Below are positions 17,260 through 25,879 of a stretch of DNA of 64,000 nucleotides, in pieces (position 1 is the first letter of the stretch; every line of letters starts with the position of its first letter). Origin of the DNA: Cohnella rhizoplanae (GTDB lineage: Bacteria; Bacillota; Bacilli; Paenibacillales; Paenibacillaceae); the NCBI RefSeq assembly GCF_948329515.1, contig NZ_CAOJCN010000003.1, positions 124,001 through 188,000 of the forward strand, written 5' to 3'. The position numbers were made by a program, and so were the translations under genes. The notes under the pieces are model-generated. The model made no database searches and was not told the origin of the DNA. It worked only from the letters and a program-made list of their open reading frames with translations.

Positions 17260-18135
17260 TTAGAAGTCACCTACTTTCTCGGACTTCGTCACGAACAGAT
17301 AGAAGATCGTGTACAGCATCAGGATCACGAGCATAATGACCCCGATCGAGGAAGCCGCTCCATAATTGCCGGCGAGCAGTCTCTCCATCAGGAGGGAGGA
17401 CAGCACGTGCGTGCTTCCGGCAGGACCGCCGTTGGTCATGCCATAGACGAGCGCTGGGTCGTTGAAGATCCAGATGACCCGCAGAAGCGTCGTAGCGATG
17501 ATCGTCGGCATGATATAGGGCAAGGTGACGTTGAAGAATTTTCGGACCCCGTTCGCGCCGTCGATATCGGCTGCTTCGTACAATTCGCCAGGCACGGACT
17601 GCAGCGCGGCGAGAAGCATGATCGCGAAGAAGGCGATGCCGTACCATACGTTTGCGACGATAACCGAGAACATCGCCCAGCTCGGGTCGGACAGGAAGCC
17701 GATTCGATCGTCGATGAGGCCTATTCTGAGCAGCAAGTCGTTGATTACCCCGTATTGGGAGTTAAACAACCACTTCCAGATCAGACCGATCAGGAATCCG
17801 GACAGCGCCCAGGAGTAAAATACGAAGCCCTGGTAAACGCCTCTTCCGCGGAACTGCTTTTTCAGCATAAGCGCGAGCGCAAGTCCGATGATGAATTGAA
17901 AAATCAGCGAGAAGAATACCCAATAAACGCTGTGTTCAAGAGCGGAGAGGAATTTGCTGTCCTTGAACGCATTTTCAAAGTTCTCCAAACCGACGAAGTC
18001 GGTGTTGTTGAGGTTGAACAATTCATAATGCTGGAAGGCCATGACCACGCCGCGCAAAAACGGATAGAACGTGAAAACCGCAAGCAGCAGAAAAGCGGGG
18101 AACAGACTAAGCCATATAAATGTACGCTGTTTCAA
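17260..18135 (-). CDS. Carbohydrate ABC transporter permease (MalF-like)
   Basis: Inner-membrane permease of 291 residues, six helices. The first helix is FIWLSLFPAFLLLAVFTFYP and the EAA loop reads YEAADIDGANGVRKFFNVTLP. Pairs with the MalG-like permease at 16429. A strong stem-loop lies between this gene and the upstream binding-protein gene. Confidence 0.93.
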   Translation of the reverse strand: MKQRTFIWLSLFPAFLLLAVFTFYPFLRGVVMAFQHYELFNLNNTDFVGLENFENAFKDSKFLSALEHSVYWVFFSLIFQFIIGLALALMLKKQFRGRGVYQGFVFYSWALSGFLIGLIWKWLFNSQYGVINDLLLRIGLIDDRIGFLSDPSWAMFSVIVANVWYGIAFFAIMLLAALQSVPGELYEAADIDGANGVRKFFNVTLPYIMPTIIATTLLRVIWIFNDPALVYGMTNGGPAGSTHVLSSLLMERLLAGNYGAASSIGVIMLVILMLYTIFYLFVTKSEKVGDF

Positions 18136-18165
18136 TAGGAGTCACCGCCTTTAGATGCAGGGAAC

Positions 18166-18193
18166 ATGGCAGACAGCCTGCGCTGTCCGCCAT
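18166..18193 (-). other. Intercistronic stem-loop between binding protein and permease genes
   Basis: An inverted repeat (ATGGC-GACAGC with GCTGTC-GCCAT, one mismatched base per arm) without a strong U-run. Such hairpins often protect the upstream binding-protein message or act as partial terminators, giving more binding protein than permease. Confidence 0.55.
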
Positions 18194-18227
18194 ATCCGCT
18201 TGTGTTTAACCCATGCGTTGCCGCTTC

Positions 18228-19589
18228 TTATTTAGCCGCTTCAAGCTCTGCTTTTGCGTCGACCCAGAACTTGTCCCACTTGGCGAGCGTTTCTTCTACG
18301 GTTGCTTTGCCGAGCAGCATTTGCTGGCCGGTCTCCATGGACACCGTGCCGAACTTGCCGTTGGCAGGGTAGTTGAACGGAGCCTTGTAGCTTACGAACG
18401 TCTTGGCGTCGGCCGTCATATCCAGCAGCGTCTTGTAAGGACCGGATTTGAAGAATTCGTCTTCGGTCGCGGTGCTGTGGATCGGAATCGTGCCGTAGCT
18501 CTTGGACCATTCGACGTTCTGCTCGTTGGAGCTCAGGAATTCGATCAGCTTCCATGCCGCATCCTTCTTCTCGGAGAAGGAGGTGACTGCCCAGCCTGCG
18601 CCGCCGGAGTTAATCAGCGCTACGCCGGTCGGGCCGACCGGCATCGGAGCCGTCGCCCAGGTTCCTTCTTCCATGCTGTCCTTCAGCGTATTGATGACGT
18701 CCGGATCCTGAAGCAGGAACGCGGTTACGCCGGAGGTGAAGGCTTGCACTTGTTCGGAGAAGCCCCAGCCGACGGAGTCTGCAGGCGAGCCTTCCTTGAA
18801 GAGCTTGACGTACAGATCGACCGCTTGCTTGGCTGCCGGGGAAGAGTAGATCGACTTGCCGCTGTTCAGGAACATGGCGTCGTTCGTATTCACGTCTGCG
18901 CCGTTGTAAGCGAGGACCATCGCATCCGGAACGCCGTTCGCGCCGGAGCCGCCGCGGAAGGAGAAGCCATAGCGGTTCTTGGACTTGTCGGTCAGTTTGA
19001 TCGAGGCGTTGACGAGATCTTCGTAAGTCTTCGGCACTTCGATTCCCGCTTCCTTCAGCCAGTCGGCGCGGTAGAACAGTTGGCGCTGATACAGACCGTT
19101 GGAGATGAAGTACAGCTTGTCGCCGATGCTGCCTACGTCAAGGGCCGTTTTCGTCATCGTGGAGAATTCGCTCCAATTTTTCGTAAACTCGTTAAGGGGT
19201 TCCAAGTATCCGTTGTTGACGAACTCGGCTACGTTAAGGTCGCGCGCTTCGACGATGTCGATATCTTCCTTGGCTGAGAGCATCGTGCGGATCTTATTGT
19301 CTGCTTGGTCGAACGGCGGCGAGATCAATTCGACGTCGATATTGGAATTGGCTTTTTCGAATGCGTCGATCATCGATTGAAGCATGGCTGTACGGGTGTC
19401 AGAGGTCAAGCTTTCGATCATACGGAGCTTGACTTTTTCTCCGCCGTTGGCGCTGCCAGCGGAAGCGCCGGCCGAAGCACCCGACGAATTGTCGTTGTCG
19501 TTACCGCCGCAAGCGGACAATACCAGCGCAAGCGCTACCGAGGAAATACCCAGCTTTGAAACCGTTTTCATTCCGTTTTGTGTAAACAA
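18228..19589 (-). CDS. Sugar-type ABC transporter substrate-binding lipoprotein
   Basis: Extracellular solute-binding protein family 1, 453 residues. It has a lipoprotein signal: a positively charged start, ISSVALALVLSACGG with lipobox LSAC, then a Gly/Ser/Asn linker. The mature part has the family features LMIDAFEKANSNIDVE-like helix and KDAAWKLIEFLSS near the C-terminus. The start is TTG at 19589 rather than the ATG at 19571, because AAGGAGGGG lies seven bases before the TTG. First gene of an operon with two permeases and a PLP enzyme. It has a clear promoter, an operator and a cre-like site upstream. Confidence 0.93.
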   Translation of the reverse strand: MFTQNGMKTVSKLGISSVALALVLSACGGNDNDNSSGASAGASAGSANGGEKVKLRMIESLTSDTRTAMLQSMIDAFEKANSNIDVELISPPFDQADNKIRTMLSAKEDIDIVEARDLNVAEFVNNGYLEPLNEFTKNWSEFSTMTKTALDVGSIGDKLYFISNGLYQRQLFYRADWLKEAGIEVPKTYEDLVNASIKLTDKSKNRYGFSFRGGSGANGVPDAMVLAYNGADVNTNDAMFLNSGKSIYSSPAAKQAVDLYVKLFKEGSPADSVGWGFSEQVQAFTSGVTAFLLQDPDVINTLKDSMEEGTWATAPMPVGPTGVALINSGGAGWAVTSFSEKKDAAWKLIEFLSSNEQNVEWSKSYGTIPIHSTATEDEFFKSGPYKTLLDMTADAKTFVSYKAPFNYPANGKFGTVSMETGQQMLLGKATVEETLAKWDKFWVDAKAELEAAK

Positions 19590-19631
19590 TTTAATTCCCC
19601 TCCTTCTATGGATACCATACCGGCTGGATAG

Positions 19632-19654
19632 CTATCTAACTATCTAACTATCAA
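19632..19654 (-). repeat. Three tandem CTATCTAA-type repeats in the binding-protein gene leader
   Basis: Two perfect octamers CTATCTAA followed by CTATCAA, directly next to the operator. On the transcript strand they read TTAGATAG. Each contains GATAG, which is also part of the operator half-site, so they may be extra regulator contacts or simply slippage products. Confidence 0.5.
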
Positions 19655-19668
19655 CCTGTATGATAGGT
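19654..19668 (-). promoter_or_regulatory. GntR-type operator at the transporter operon start
   Basis: ACCTGTATGATAGGT, an imperfect palindrome. It spans the expected +1 of the TTGACA/TACGAT promoter and matches, with one change, the site in front of the gntR gene at 20479-20493. Such a position would give repression. Confidence 0.75.
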
Positions 19669-19670
19669 TA

Positions 19671-19699
19671 ATCGTATGTCTCCAGATATTTTTTGTCAA
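19671..19699 (-). promoter_or_regulatory. SigA-type promoter of the ABC/PLP operon
   Basis: On the minus strand TTGACA (19699-19694), a 17-base spacer and TACGAT (19676-19671). It lies about 80 bases before the binding-protein start codon, and the operator follows at once. Confidence 0.8.
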
Positions 19700-19760
19700 C
19701 AGTTTTGTTACGTAGGTGTTAATATTTCTTACAAACATTTATTCAATCATGCCATAAATT

Positions 19761-19774
19761 AGTAACCGCTTTCA
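19761..19774 (-). promoter_or_regulatory. Candidate cre (CcpA) site upstream of the ABC operon
   Basis: TGAAAGCGGTTACT on the minus strand matches the cre consensus TGWAANCGNTNWCA at every fixed position except the last. It overlaps the stop codon of gntR and lies about 60 bases upstream of the operon's -35 box, so catabolite control is plausible. Confidence 0.5.
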
Positions 19775-20455
19775 TACTTCATAGGCTTTTATAATTTCTT
19801 CCAGGGAATTCATGAGTTTGTCGAATTCCGACAACGCCTTCGGTACATCGTGAGCCGCGATCGCCTCGAACATCGTGAAGTGAAAGGGATAGGTCGCATC
19901 GAACAATTGCGTATTGCCCAAAGGCTTGTCGAAAAACTTGTTGTAAAGAACCGAAAACGAATTCAGCACGCTTTCCAAAATCGGATTCGCCGCAGCCTTG
20001 ATCAGGAGTTGATGGAAGGCCAGATCAATCTTGGACGTGCTTTGACCCCCTTCCTTTAACCTGCGGTATTCGTTCAGACAGGCTTCGATCTCCTTGATCT
20101 GCTTCGACGTAATGCGCCGCGCGGCCAGCTCGATCGCCTTGCCTTCAAGCGCGCGCCGGACATCGAGGATCGAGAGGAGCGAATTGCGCTCGATTTCGAT
20201 CTTGACTTTGCCCGTGAAGCGGAACGTATCCATGTCCTTTACGAAAACGCCTTTACCGTTCTCGATCTTGACGATCTCGTTCGCTTCGAGGTATCTGAGC
20301 GCTTCGCGCAGCGAAGAGCGGCCGACGCCGAACATCTCCGTCAACCGGTCAACTGAAGGAAGCTTGTCGCCTTCCTTCAGTTCCTTTTCTTGAATATAGT
20401 TTTGCAGCTCTTGAGACACCTGTTCGTATAAATGTATTTTCTGAATCTTCTTCAT
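19772..20455 (-). CDS. FadR-type GntR transcriptional regulator
   Basis: A 227-residue regulator. Residues 5-75 form a GntR winged helix (YEQVSQELQNYIQEKELKEG, LPSVDRLTEMFGVGRSSLREALRYLE). The C-terminal part is an all-helical FCD ligand domain with metal-ligand-like residues in FHQLLIKAAANP and FHFTMFEAI. It probably represses itself and the downstream ABC operon, since the same palindrome lies at the start of both. The divergent DUF4965 enzyme gene is likely in the same regulon. Confidence 0.92.
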   Translation of the reverse strand: MKKIQKIHLYEQVSQELQNYIQEKELKEGDKLPSVDRLTEMFGVGRSSLREALRYLEANEIVKIENGKGVFVKDMDTFRFTGKVKIEIERNSLLSILDVRRALEGKAIELAARRITSKQIKEIEACLNEYRRLKEGGQSTSKIDLAFHQLLIKAAANPILESVLNSFSVLYNKFFDKPLGNTQLFDATYPFHFTMFEAIAAHDVPKALSEFDKLMNSLEEIIKAYEV

Positions 20456-20478
20456 GAACCTTTCCTTCTTCCCTGTTC

Positions 20479-20493
20479 ACCTATCAGACAGGT
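20479..20493 (-). promoter_or_regulatory. GntR-type operator at the gntR start
   Basis: ACCTATCAGACAGGT, an imperfect palindrome whose reverse complement ACCTGTCTGATAGGT differs by one base from the site at 19654-19668. It spans the expected transcription start of gntR, indicating autorepression. Confidence 0.75.
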
Positions 20494-20495
20494 CA

Positions 20496-20524
20496 ATCAT
20501 AGTCAAAATCCCCTATAATGTCAA
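20496..20524 (-). promoter_or_regulatory. SigA-type promoter of gntR
   Basis: On the minus strand TTGACA, a 17-base spacer and TATGAT. Near-consensus and followed directly by the operator. Confidence 0.85.
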
Positions 20525-20588
20525 TCGGAATCGCAGCCGATCGGCGTTAACATAATGGTAACTCATTGGTTATCAATTAACATTTAAG

Positions 20589-20617
20589 TTGACAATAGAA
20601 AGGGAACTATTTATCAT
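20589..20617 (+). promoter_or_regulatory. SigA-type promoter of the DUF4965 gene
   Basis: TTGACA (20589-20594), a 17-base spacer and TATCAT (20612-20617), about 40 bases before the ATG at 20658. Its position shows that the longer open frame beginning at 20589 is not the real start. Confidence 0.8.
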
Positions 20618-20657
20618 AACTGTATTCGCTTACATTGAGCAAAAGAGGGATAAAACC

Positions 20658-22670
20658 ATGCCAAACAACCTCAGACCGCCCGCCGTGCCGCTCGTGACGA
20701 TCGATCCGTATTTCAGCGTATGGTCCATGGCGGATCGGCTGACGGACGATGATACCAGGCATTGGACGGGCAAACGGAACGCGATGACCGGACTGATCCG
20801 GATTGACGGCGTTCCCTGGCGATTCGCCGGACGGGTAGAGCCGGATCCCGAGCGGTACTATGCGGAGCCGCAGGCCATGCATCAGAAGGCCCTGCAGCTG
20901 TCGCCGTTGTCGACGACGTACATTTACGAGCAATCCGGCGTGTCGCTGACGGTTAAGTTCACGAGCCCGCTGCTGATGGACGACTTGAAGCTGCTCTCCC
21001 GGCCGGCCTCCTACGTCTCCCTTTCTGTCCAAGCCTTGGACGGCAAGCCGCACCGGGTCCAGATTTACTTCGACGTTACGGGCGAATGGTGCGTGGATAC
21101 GAGCGATCAGAAGGTCGTATGGGGCCGGGAGAAGAAGGGGCATTTAACCGTTTTGCAAATGAGCCACGAAGAGCAGCGCATCCTGAACCGCTCCGGAGAC
21201 GACGTACGCATCGATTGGGGGCATTTTTATCTCGCCGCATGCAGCCCGAGGATTCGAGCCGGGGTCGGTCCGGCCTCCGCGCGCAAGACCTTCGTAAGCG
21301 ACGGCGCCTTCCGGGAGGACGCCGAATGGCCGATGCCGCAAACCGTGCGGGAGTCGACGCCGTCGATGGCCTGCGTCTGGGAGCCGGATACGGTGGCTTC
21401 GGAGGCGCAGTCCGAGCTGCTCGTACTCGCTTACGACGATTTGCGCGCCATCGAGTACTTTGGCGAGCCGCTGGAGGCCTATTGGAAATCGGATGGCGCG
21501 ACGACGCTCGGGATGCTCGAGGCTGCCTTCGCCGAATATGGGGAAATTCTAGAGCGCTGCCAGGCATTCGATAGACAGCTCGTCGAAGAAGCGACCGGCG
21601 CCGGTGGGGAGAAGTACGCGGAGCTGCTGACGCTCTCCTACCGCCAAGCGATCGCCGCGCACAAGCTCGTGTCGGGCCCGGACGGCGAACTGCTGTTTTT
21701 CTCCAAGGAATGCTACAGCAACGGCTGTATCGCGACGGTCGACGTGAGCTACCCTTCGATTCCGTTGTTCCTGCTATACAATACCGAGCTGGCCAAGGCG
21801 ATCCTGCGCCCGGTTTTCAAATACGCGGCAAGCGATGCCTGGACCTACCCGTTCGCCCCGCATGATGTCGGTCAGTACCCCTTGGCCAACGGCCAAGTCT
21901 ACGGCGACAACCGGCTCGAGGACCAGATGCCGATCGAAGAGTGCGGCAACATGCTCATCATGACGGCGGCCATCTGCCGCGCGGAGGGCCACGCGGGGTT
22001 CGCCGAAGAGAACCTGGAGCAGCTGGCGCGCTGGGCCCGTTATCTGCTGGACAACGGTCTCGATCCCGCCGAGCAGCTGTGCACGGACGACTTTGCCGGC
22101 CACCAGGCGCACAACGCCAACTTGTCGATCAAGGCCATCATGGGGATCGCCGGGTACGCCGACGTGCTGGACCGGTTGGGCCGATCGGAGGAAGCGGAGG
22201 CATTCCGGTCCTCCGCGCGGTATATGGCCGGGGAATGGCAGCGGCTGGCGCAGGACGGGGATCGGTATCTGCTTGCCTTCGAATCCGCCGGCACATGGAG
22301 CTTGAAGTATAATCTCGTATGGGACGTGCTTTGGGATATGCGTTTGTTTCCCGAGGAAGTCGCGGCGCGGGAGATCGCGTGGTACCTGAGCAGCAACGAA
22401 AAATACGGCGTTCCGTTGGACAGCCGCGCATTCTATACGAAATCGGATTGGCTGGTCTGGGTCGCTTCGATGGCGACCCGGCGCGAGGACTTCATTCGCC
22501 TGATCGAACCGCTGTGGGCGTTTGCGAACGAGACGCCGGACCGGGTACCCTTTTCGGACTGGTACGATACCCGTACGGCGAGGCAGATCAATTTTCAGCA
22601 TCGCAGCGTGGTGGGCGGCCTGTTTATCAAGCTGCTTCGAGAAAGAGGCCTTGCAGGCAAAGGCGCATAA
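20658..22670 (+). CDS. DUF4965/DUF5127 glutaminase-like protein
   Basis: A 670-residue protein of the fungal glutaminase A / DUF4965 type. It has the typical start PPAVPLVTIDPYFSVWSMADRL, an N-terminal beta-rich domain, then an alpha/alpha-barrel half with SYRQAIAAHKLVSGPDGE, FFSKECYSNGCIATVDVSYPSIP and FAPHDVGQYPLANGQVYG. There is no signal peptide, so it appears intracellular. Family members are mostly uncharacterised; some have glutaminase activity, but the location next to a sugar-type transporter suggests a glycoside or amide substrate. The ATG at 20658 has AAAAGAGGGA just upstream. Divergent from gntR and probably in its regulon. Confidence 0.85.
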   Translation: MPNNLRPPAVPLVTIDPYFSVWSMADRLTDDDTRHWTGKRNAMTGLIRIDGVPWRFAGRVEPDPERYYAEPQAMHQKALQLSPLSTTYIYEQSGVSLTVKFTSPLLMDDLKLLSRPASYVSLSVQALDGKPHRVQIYFDVTGEWCVDTSDQKVVWGREKKGHLTVLQMSHEEQRILNRSGDDVRIDWGHFYLAACSPRIRAGVGPASARKTFVSDGAFREDAEWPMPQTVRESTPSMACVWEPDTVASEAQSELLVLAYDDLRAIEYFGEPLEAYWKSDGATTLGMLEAAFAEYGEILERCQAFDRQLVEEATGAGGEKYAELLTLSYRQAIAAHKLVSGPDGELLFFSKECYSNGCIATVDVSYPSIPLFLLYNTELAKAILRPVFKYAASDAWTYPFAPHDVGQYPLANGQVYGDNRLEDQMPIEECGNMLIMTAAICRAEGHAGFAEENLEQLARWARYLLDNGLDPAEQLCTDDFAGHQAHNANLSIKAIMGIAGYADVLDRLGRSEEAEAFRSSARYMAGEWQRLAQDGDRYLLAFESAGTWSLKYNLVWDVLWDMRLFPEEVAAREIAWYLSSNEKYGVPLDSRAFYTKSDWLVWVASMATRREDFIRLIEPLWAFANETPDRVPFSDWYDTRTARQINFQHRSVVGGLFIKLLRERGLAGKGA

Positions 22671-22681
22671 GGGCAATGAAG

Positions 22682-22710
22682 AAAGACCGGGCGGCAACCG
22701 CCCGGTCTTT
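22682..22710 (+). terminator. Intrinsic terminator after the DUF4965 gene
   Basis: A perfect 13-base stem AAAGACCGGGCGG / CCGCCCGGTCTTT with a CAA loop. Confidence 0.9.
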
Positions 22711-22828
22711 GCTGTGCGTCGATGCTTCGGAGAGAAGCGGTCTTAAATTTGAGGAAAGCAGCAATTCAAAAGAAATGGCCTGCCGCATCTTATCTTATAA
22801 TCGGGTTATCACGGAGGAGAGAATCGTA

Positions 22829-23317
22829 ATGAGCGTCATTCAGTTGTTAGTAGAAGAACTACGCCGGGAAGCGTCGTCGACCCGCCGCCTCATCGAGATC
22901 ATGCCCGAGGCGAGTCTATCCTGGAGGCCGCATGCCAGATCGATGTCGCTGGGGCAGCTTGGCCTGCATCTGGCGGGCTTGCCCGAAGCGGTGGCTTTGA
23001 TGCTGCAAGCCCCGCTTCATGAAGTGCCGACCGTACCGCTGCCGGAAGCGGCATCCGTAGCGGAGATCGTCGCACGGTTAGCGCATGCGACGGCCGCGGC
23101 GGAGACCCTACTGGGCGAATGGAGCGACGCGTACCTCCAGGAGAACTTTAGCTGGACGCTGCAAGGGACGGTGATCGCCGCGACAACGCGATACGAGCAG
23201 GTTCGTTCAACGCTTCTCAATCATGTTTATCACCATCGCGGCCAGTTGACCGTCTATCTCCGGCTGCTCGACGTGCCGATCCCCGGCATATATGGTCCTA
23301 GCGCCGACGAACGGTGA
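22829..23317 (+). CDS. DinB-like four-helix protein
   Basis: A 162-residue protein with the DinB/YfiT-like pattern: an N-terminal helix (LLVEELRREASSTRRLIEIM), a metal-ligand-type His in LGQLGLHLAGLPEAV, and the C-terminal HVYHHRGQLTVYLRLLDVPIPGIYGPS ending. The three conserved His positions of the family are present, so a metal-bound, thiol-dependent S-transferase-like or unknown role is likely. GGAGG at 22813-22817 decides the ATG at 22829. It converges with the MFS gene that ends at 23330. Confidence 0.85.
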   Translation: MSVIQLLVEELRREASSTRRLIEIMPEASLSWRPHARSMSLGQLGLHLAGLPEAVALMLQAPLHEVPTVPLPEAASVAEIVARLAHATAAAETLLGEWSDAYLQENFSWTLQGTVIAATTRYEQVRSTLLNHVYHHRGQLTVYLRLLDVPIPGIYGPSADER

Positions 23318-23329
23318 ATCGGAGATGCC

Positions 23330-24712
23330 TTAAGCTTGTCTGCGTCCCGTACGCAAGCAGAAAACCGTAACGGCCATGGCGGACGCGAGCAGGATGGCGG
23401 ATCCCCACAAGGTATGGGATACCGCATGCGCGAATTGGAGCTTGGACGGCTGATCGTCATGAACCGCCATGTTGAAGACGGTAATGAGCACCGCCAAGCC
23501 CAGCGAAGCGCCGCTCTGGTGCGCGACGTTAATCAGACCTGATGCGGCGCCGGAATCGCGAGGATCCACGCCAGTGAGGCCCATTGCGGTGAGCGGCTGG
23601 AAAACCATGCCGGCGCCGATCCCCATAACCGTCATCAGGATGAACATTCGGGGGAAGAAGTCCGCTTGCGCGGCGATCATCTGGCTCATCCACAGCGTGC
23701 CCAGGATGGCCAGCAGCAAGCCGGCCGCGAGTACGTTCCGGTTCCCATAGCGGCGAATCAGCCTTTGCATCACGAACATCATCCCGAACTGAGCGGCAGT
23801 AAAGGGCAGAAAGGCAAGGCCTGCTTCAAGCGAGCTGAGTCCGAGAACGTTTTGCAAATATTGCGGGATAAAGAAGAAAAGCGAAAAATTGCCGCTTACC
23901 AATAAGAACCTGCCCAGGTAAGCCCCCGACCGCTGCCGGTTCGCGAACAATCGCAGCGGGACGATCGGTTCGCCCGCGCGGGCTTCGATCGCCACGAATG
24001 CCGCCAGCGACCATATTCCTGCGCCGAGCCAGAGCCAGGTCCCCGTCTCTCCCCAGCCGCGATCCGCAGCTTGTACGAAGCCGTATACCAACGCCGTCAT
24101 GCCGACGACGGACGTCAGCGCGCCTCCAAGATCGAATTTTCCGGTCCTTGTCGCCGAGCTTCCGACAAACCGCCATACCAGATACATTAAAACGATGCCG
24201 ATGGGCACATTGATAAACATCCCGACGCGCCAGGTAATAAAATCGGTGAAAAACCCGCCGAGCAGAAGACCGACCCCGCCGCCCGCGCCGGCGACCGCGC
24301 TGTACATCGCGATCGCTCGCGATCGCTCGCGTTCCTCCGTAAAGGTCGCCGACAACAAAGCGAGCGCGGCAGGCGTCGCCAATGCGGCCGCAAAGCCTTG
24401 GAAGGCCCGGGAGACGAGCAAAAACTCGGCCGAAGGGGCCAGCCCGGCGAGGAGCGAGGTCAGCGTAAAAAGTCCGATGCCGGCGCCAAGCATCCTTCTG
24501 CGACCGATCAGATCTCCAGCCCGTGCGCCGAGCAGCAGAAATCCGCCGAAGGCCAGAATATAACTGTTCTGGACCCAGGTCAGGCCAGTGGTCGACATAT
24601 GAAGCGTACGGCCGATCTCGGGGATCGACGTCACCATAATGGAGGCGTCGAGCACGACGAGCAGCTGGCACGCAATAATAATCGTCAAGATCATGCTTTT
24701 CGACGTATGCAT
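23330..24712 (-). CDS. MFS transporter, DHA2 (EmrB/QacA) family
   Basis: A 460-residue integral membrane protein with about 14 predicted helices. The DHA2 signatures are visible: LVVLDASIMVTSIPEIG in helix 1, GARAGDLIGRRRMLGAGI (motif A region), and AGAGGGVGLLLGGFFTD (motif C-like). Such proteins export drugs or metabolites by proton antiport. Divergent from an AraC regulator 147 bases away, which probably controls it. Confidence 0.92.
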   Translation of the reverse strand: MHTSKSMILTIIIACQLLVVLDASIMVTSIPEIGRTLHMSTTGLTWVQNSYILAFGGFLLLGARAGDLIGRRRMLGAGIGLFTLTSLLAGLAPSAEFLLVSRAFQGFAAALATPAALALLSATFTEERERSRAIAMYSAVAGAGGGVGLLLGGFFTDFITWRVGMFINVPIGIVLMYLVWRFVGSSATRTGKFDLGGALTSVVGMTALVYGFVQAADRGWGETGTWLWLGAGIWSLAAFVAIEARAGEPIVPLRLFANRQRSGAYLGRFLLVSGNFSLFFFIPQYLQNVLGLSSLEAGLAFLPFTAAQFGMMFVMQRLIRRYGNRNVLAAGLLLAILGTLWMSQMIAAQADFFPRMFILMTVMGIGAGMVFQPLTAMGLTGVDPRDSGAASGLINVAHQSGASLGLAVLITVFNMAVHDDQPSKLQFAHAVSHTLWGSAILLASAMAVTVFCLRTGRRQA

Positions 24713-24859
24713 TTTTCATGTTCCTTTCCTGATTAGAAGTAACGGTGCTGGAGCTAATTATGGATGGAATCGGCCGCCGGAAGTAGACCGTTCCTGCCTG
24801 GTTATTGCCTAAAACTGCAAACCGGTTATATAATGCGGATAGGACGGAGGTCGATCGAC

Positions 24860-25828
24860 ATGACGGAATCCGGATCGGATGGCCGCGCGACGCTAGAAAA
24901 GCCGGTGTCGATTCATAAGAAAGCATTGAAACAGCTGCTCGTCATGACGGATCGGAACGGCTTGGCGGAAGGACGTACGCCGACCATCGTTCCGTTTCTG
25001 TCCATCGTGAAGCGCAGCAGCGACACCTGCCGAAGCCCGGGCGTACTGACGCCTTCCTTTTGTCTGATCCTTCAAGGCGGGAAAAAGCTATACTTGGGGC
25101 ATGAGGTTTATTATTATGGGGCAGGGGACTACTTGGCCTCGCTGATCGATATCCCCGCGTCCTCCCAAGTCGTAGGAGCGACGGAGGAATCGCCTTATAT
25201 CGGATTGCGCATCGATTTTACGACGGAGGAGATCGCGTCCGTGGTCATGGAGGCCGGCGTCAAGTTAGAGCCTGTCGAGAAGGGATTGAGCGCCGGAGCG
25301 TTTATCGGCAAGTCGGATGCCGGACTGCTCGAGCTCTTTTCCCGGCTGCTGAAGCTTCTGGATAAGCCGAACGAAGCTCGATTTCTGTCCGAGCTGCTTA
25401 AGAGGGAAATGATCTTTAATCTGCTGTCGGGCGATTTCGGGCATTTGTTTTTCCAAAAGGTGCTGTTCGATCAAAGAGCGGACGGCGTGGGCAAAGCGAT
25501 CCAATGGATCAAGGAAAACTATGCGCGGTCGTTTACCGTAGAGGAACTTGCCAAATCGTGCAATATGAGCACTTCCGGCCTCCATCACAAGTTTAAAGCG
25601 ATCACTACCATCGGCCCCCTGCAATATCAAAAGCAGCTTCGTCTGCAGGAAGCCAGGCGCATGATGCTGAGCGGTCCGGTGGGCGCGACGACCGCGGCGC
25701 TCGCGGTCGGTTACGAGAGCCCGTCGCAGTTCAACAGGGAATACCGGCGGTTGTTCGGGTTGCCGCCGCTGCAGGATATCAAAGCGATAAAAAAGTCTTC
25801 CGCCGCGTGGAGTTTCGAGGATCGCTGA
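24860..25828 (+). CDS. AraC family regulator with AraC_N domain
   Basis: A 322-residue regulator. Residues about 40-190 match the AraC_N ligand/dimer domain of the YqhC type (SPGVLTPSFCLILQGGKKLYLG; GAGDYLASLIDIPASSQV). The C-terminal 100 residues contain two helix-turn-helix motifs (FTVEELAKSCNMSTSGLHHKFK; AALAVGYESPSQFNREYRRLFG). The ATG at 24860 follows GGAGG by nine bases; the open frame upstream of it lacks support. Likely regulator of the divergent MFS exporter. Confidence 0.9.
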   Translation: MTESGSDGRATLEKPVSIHKKALKQLLVMTDRNGLAEGRTPTIVPFLSIVKRSSDTCRSPGVLTPSFCLILQGGKKLYLGHEVYYYGAGDYLASLIDIPASSQVVGATEESPYIGLRIDFTTEEIASVVMEAGVKLEPVEKGLSAGAFIGKSDAGLLELFSRLLKLLDKPNEARFLSELLKREMIFNLLSGDFGHLFFQKVLFDQRADGVGKAIQWIKENYARSFTVEELAKSCNMSTSGLHHKFKAITTIGPLQYQKQLRLQEARRMMLSGPVGATTAALAVGYESPSQFNREYRRLFGLPPLQDIKAIKKSSAAWSFEDR

Positions 25829-25852
25829 ACGATAGGCGTAATACACGAATGG

Positions 25853-25879
25853 AGCTCGCCTCATGGGCGAGCTTTTTTT
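25853..25879 (+). terminator. Intrinsic terminator after the AraC gene
   Basis: An eight-base stem AGCTCGCC / GGCGAGCT with a five-base loop and seven T residues. Confidence 0.88.

Noticed and set aside
20589..20657. Upstream start for the DUF4965 protein.
   Set aside because: This stretch holds the -35 and -10 boxes of its promoter; the ATG at 20658 fits the family N-terminus.
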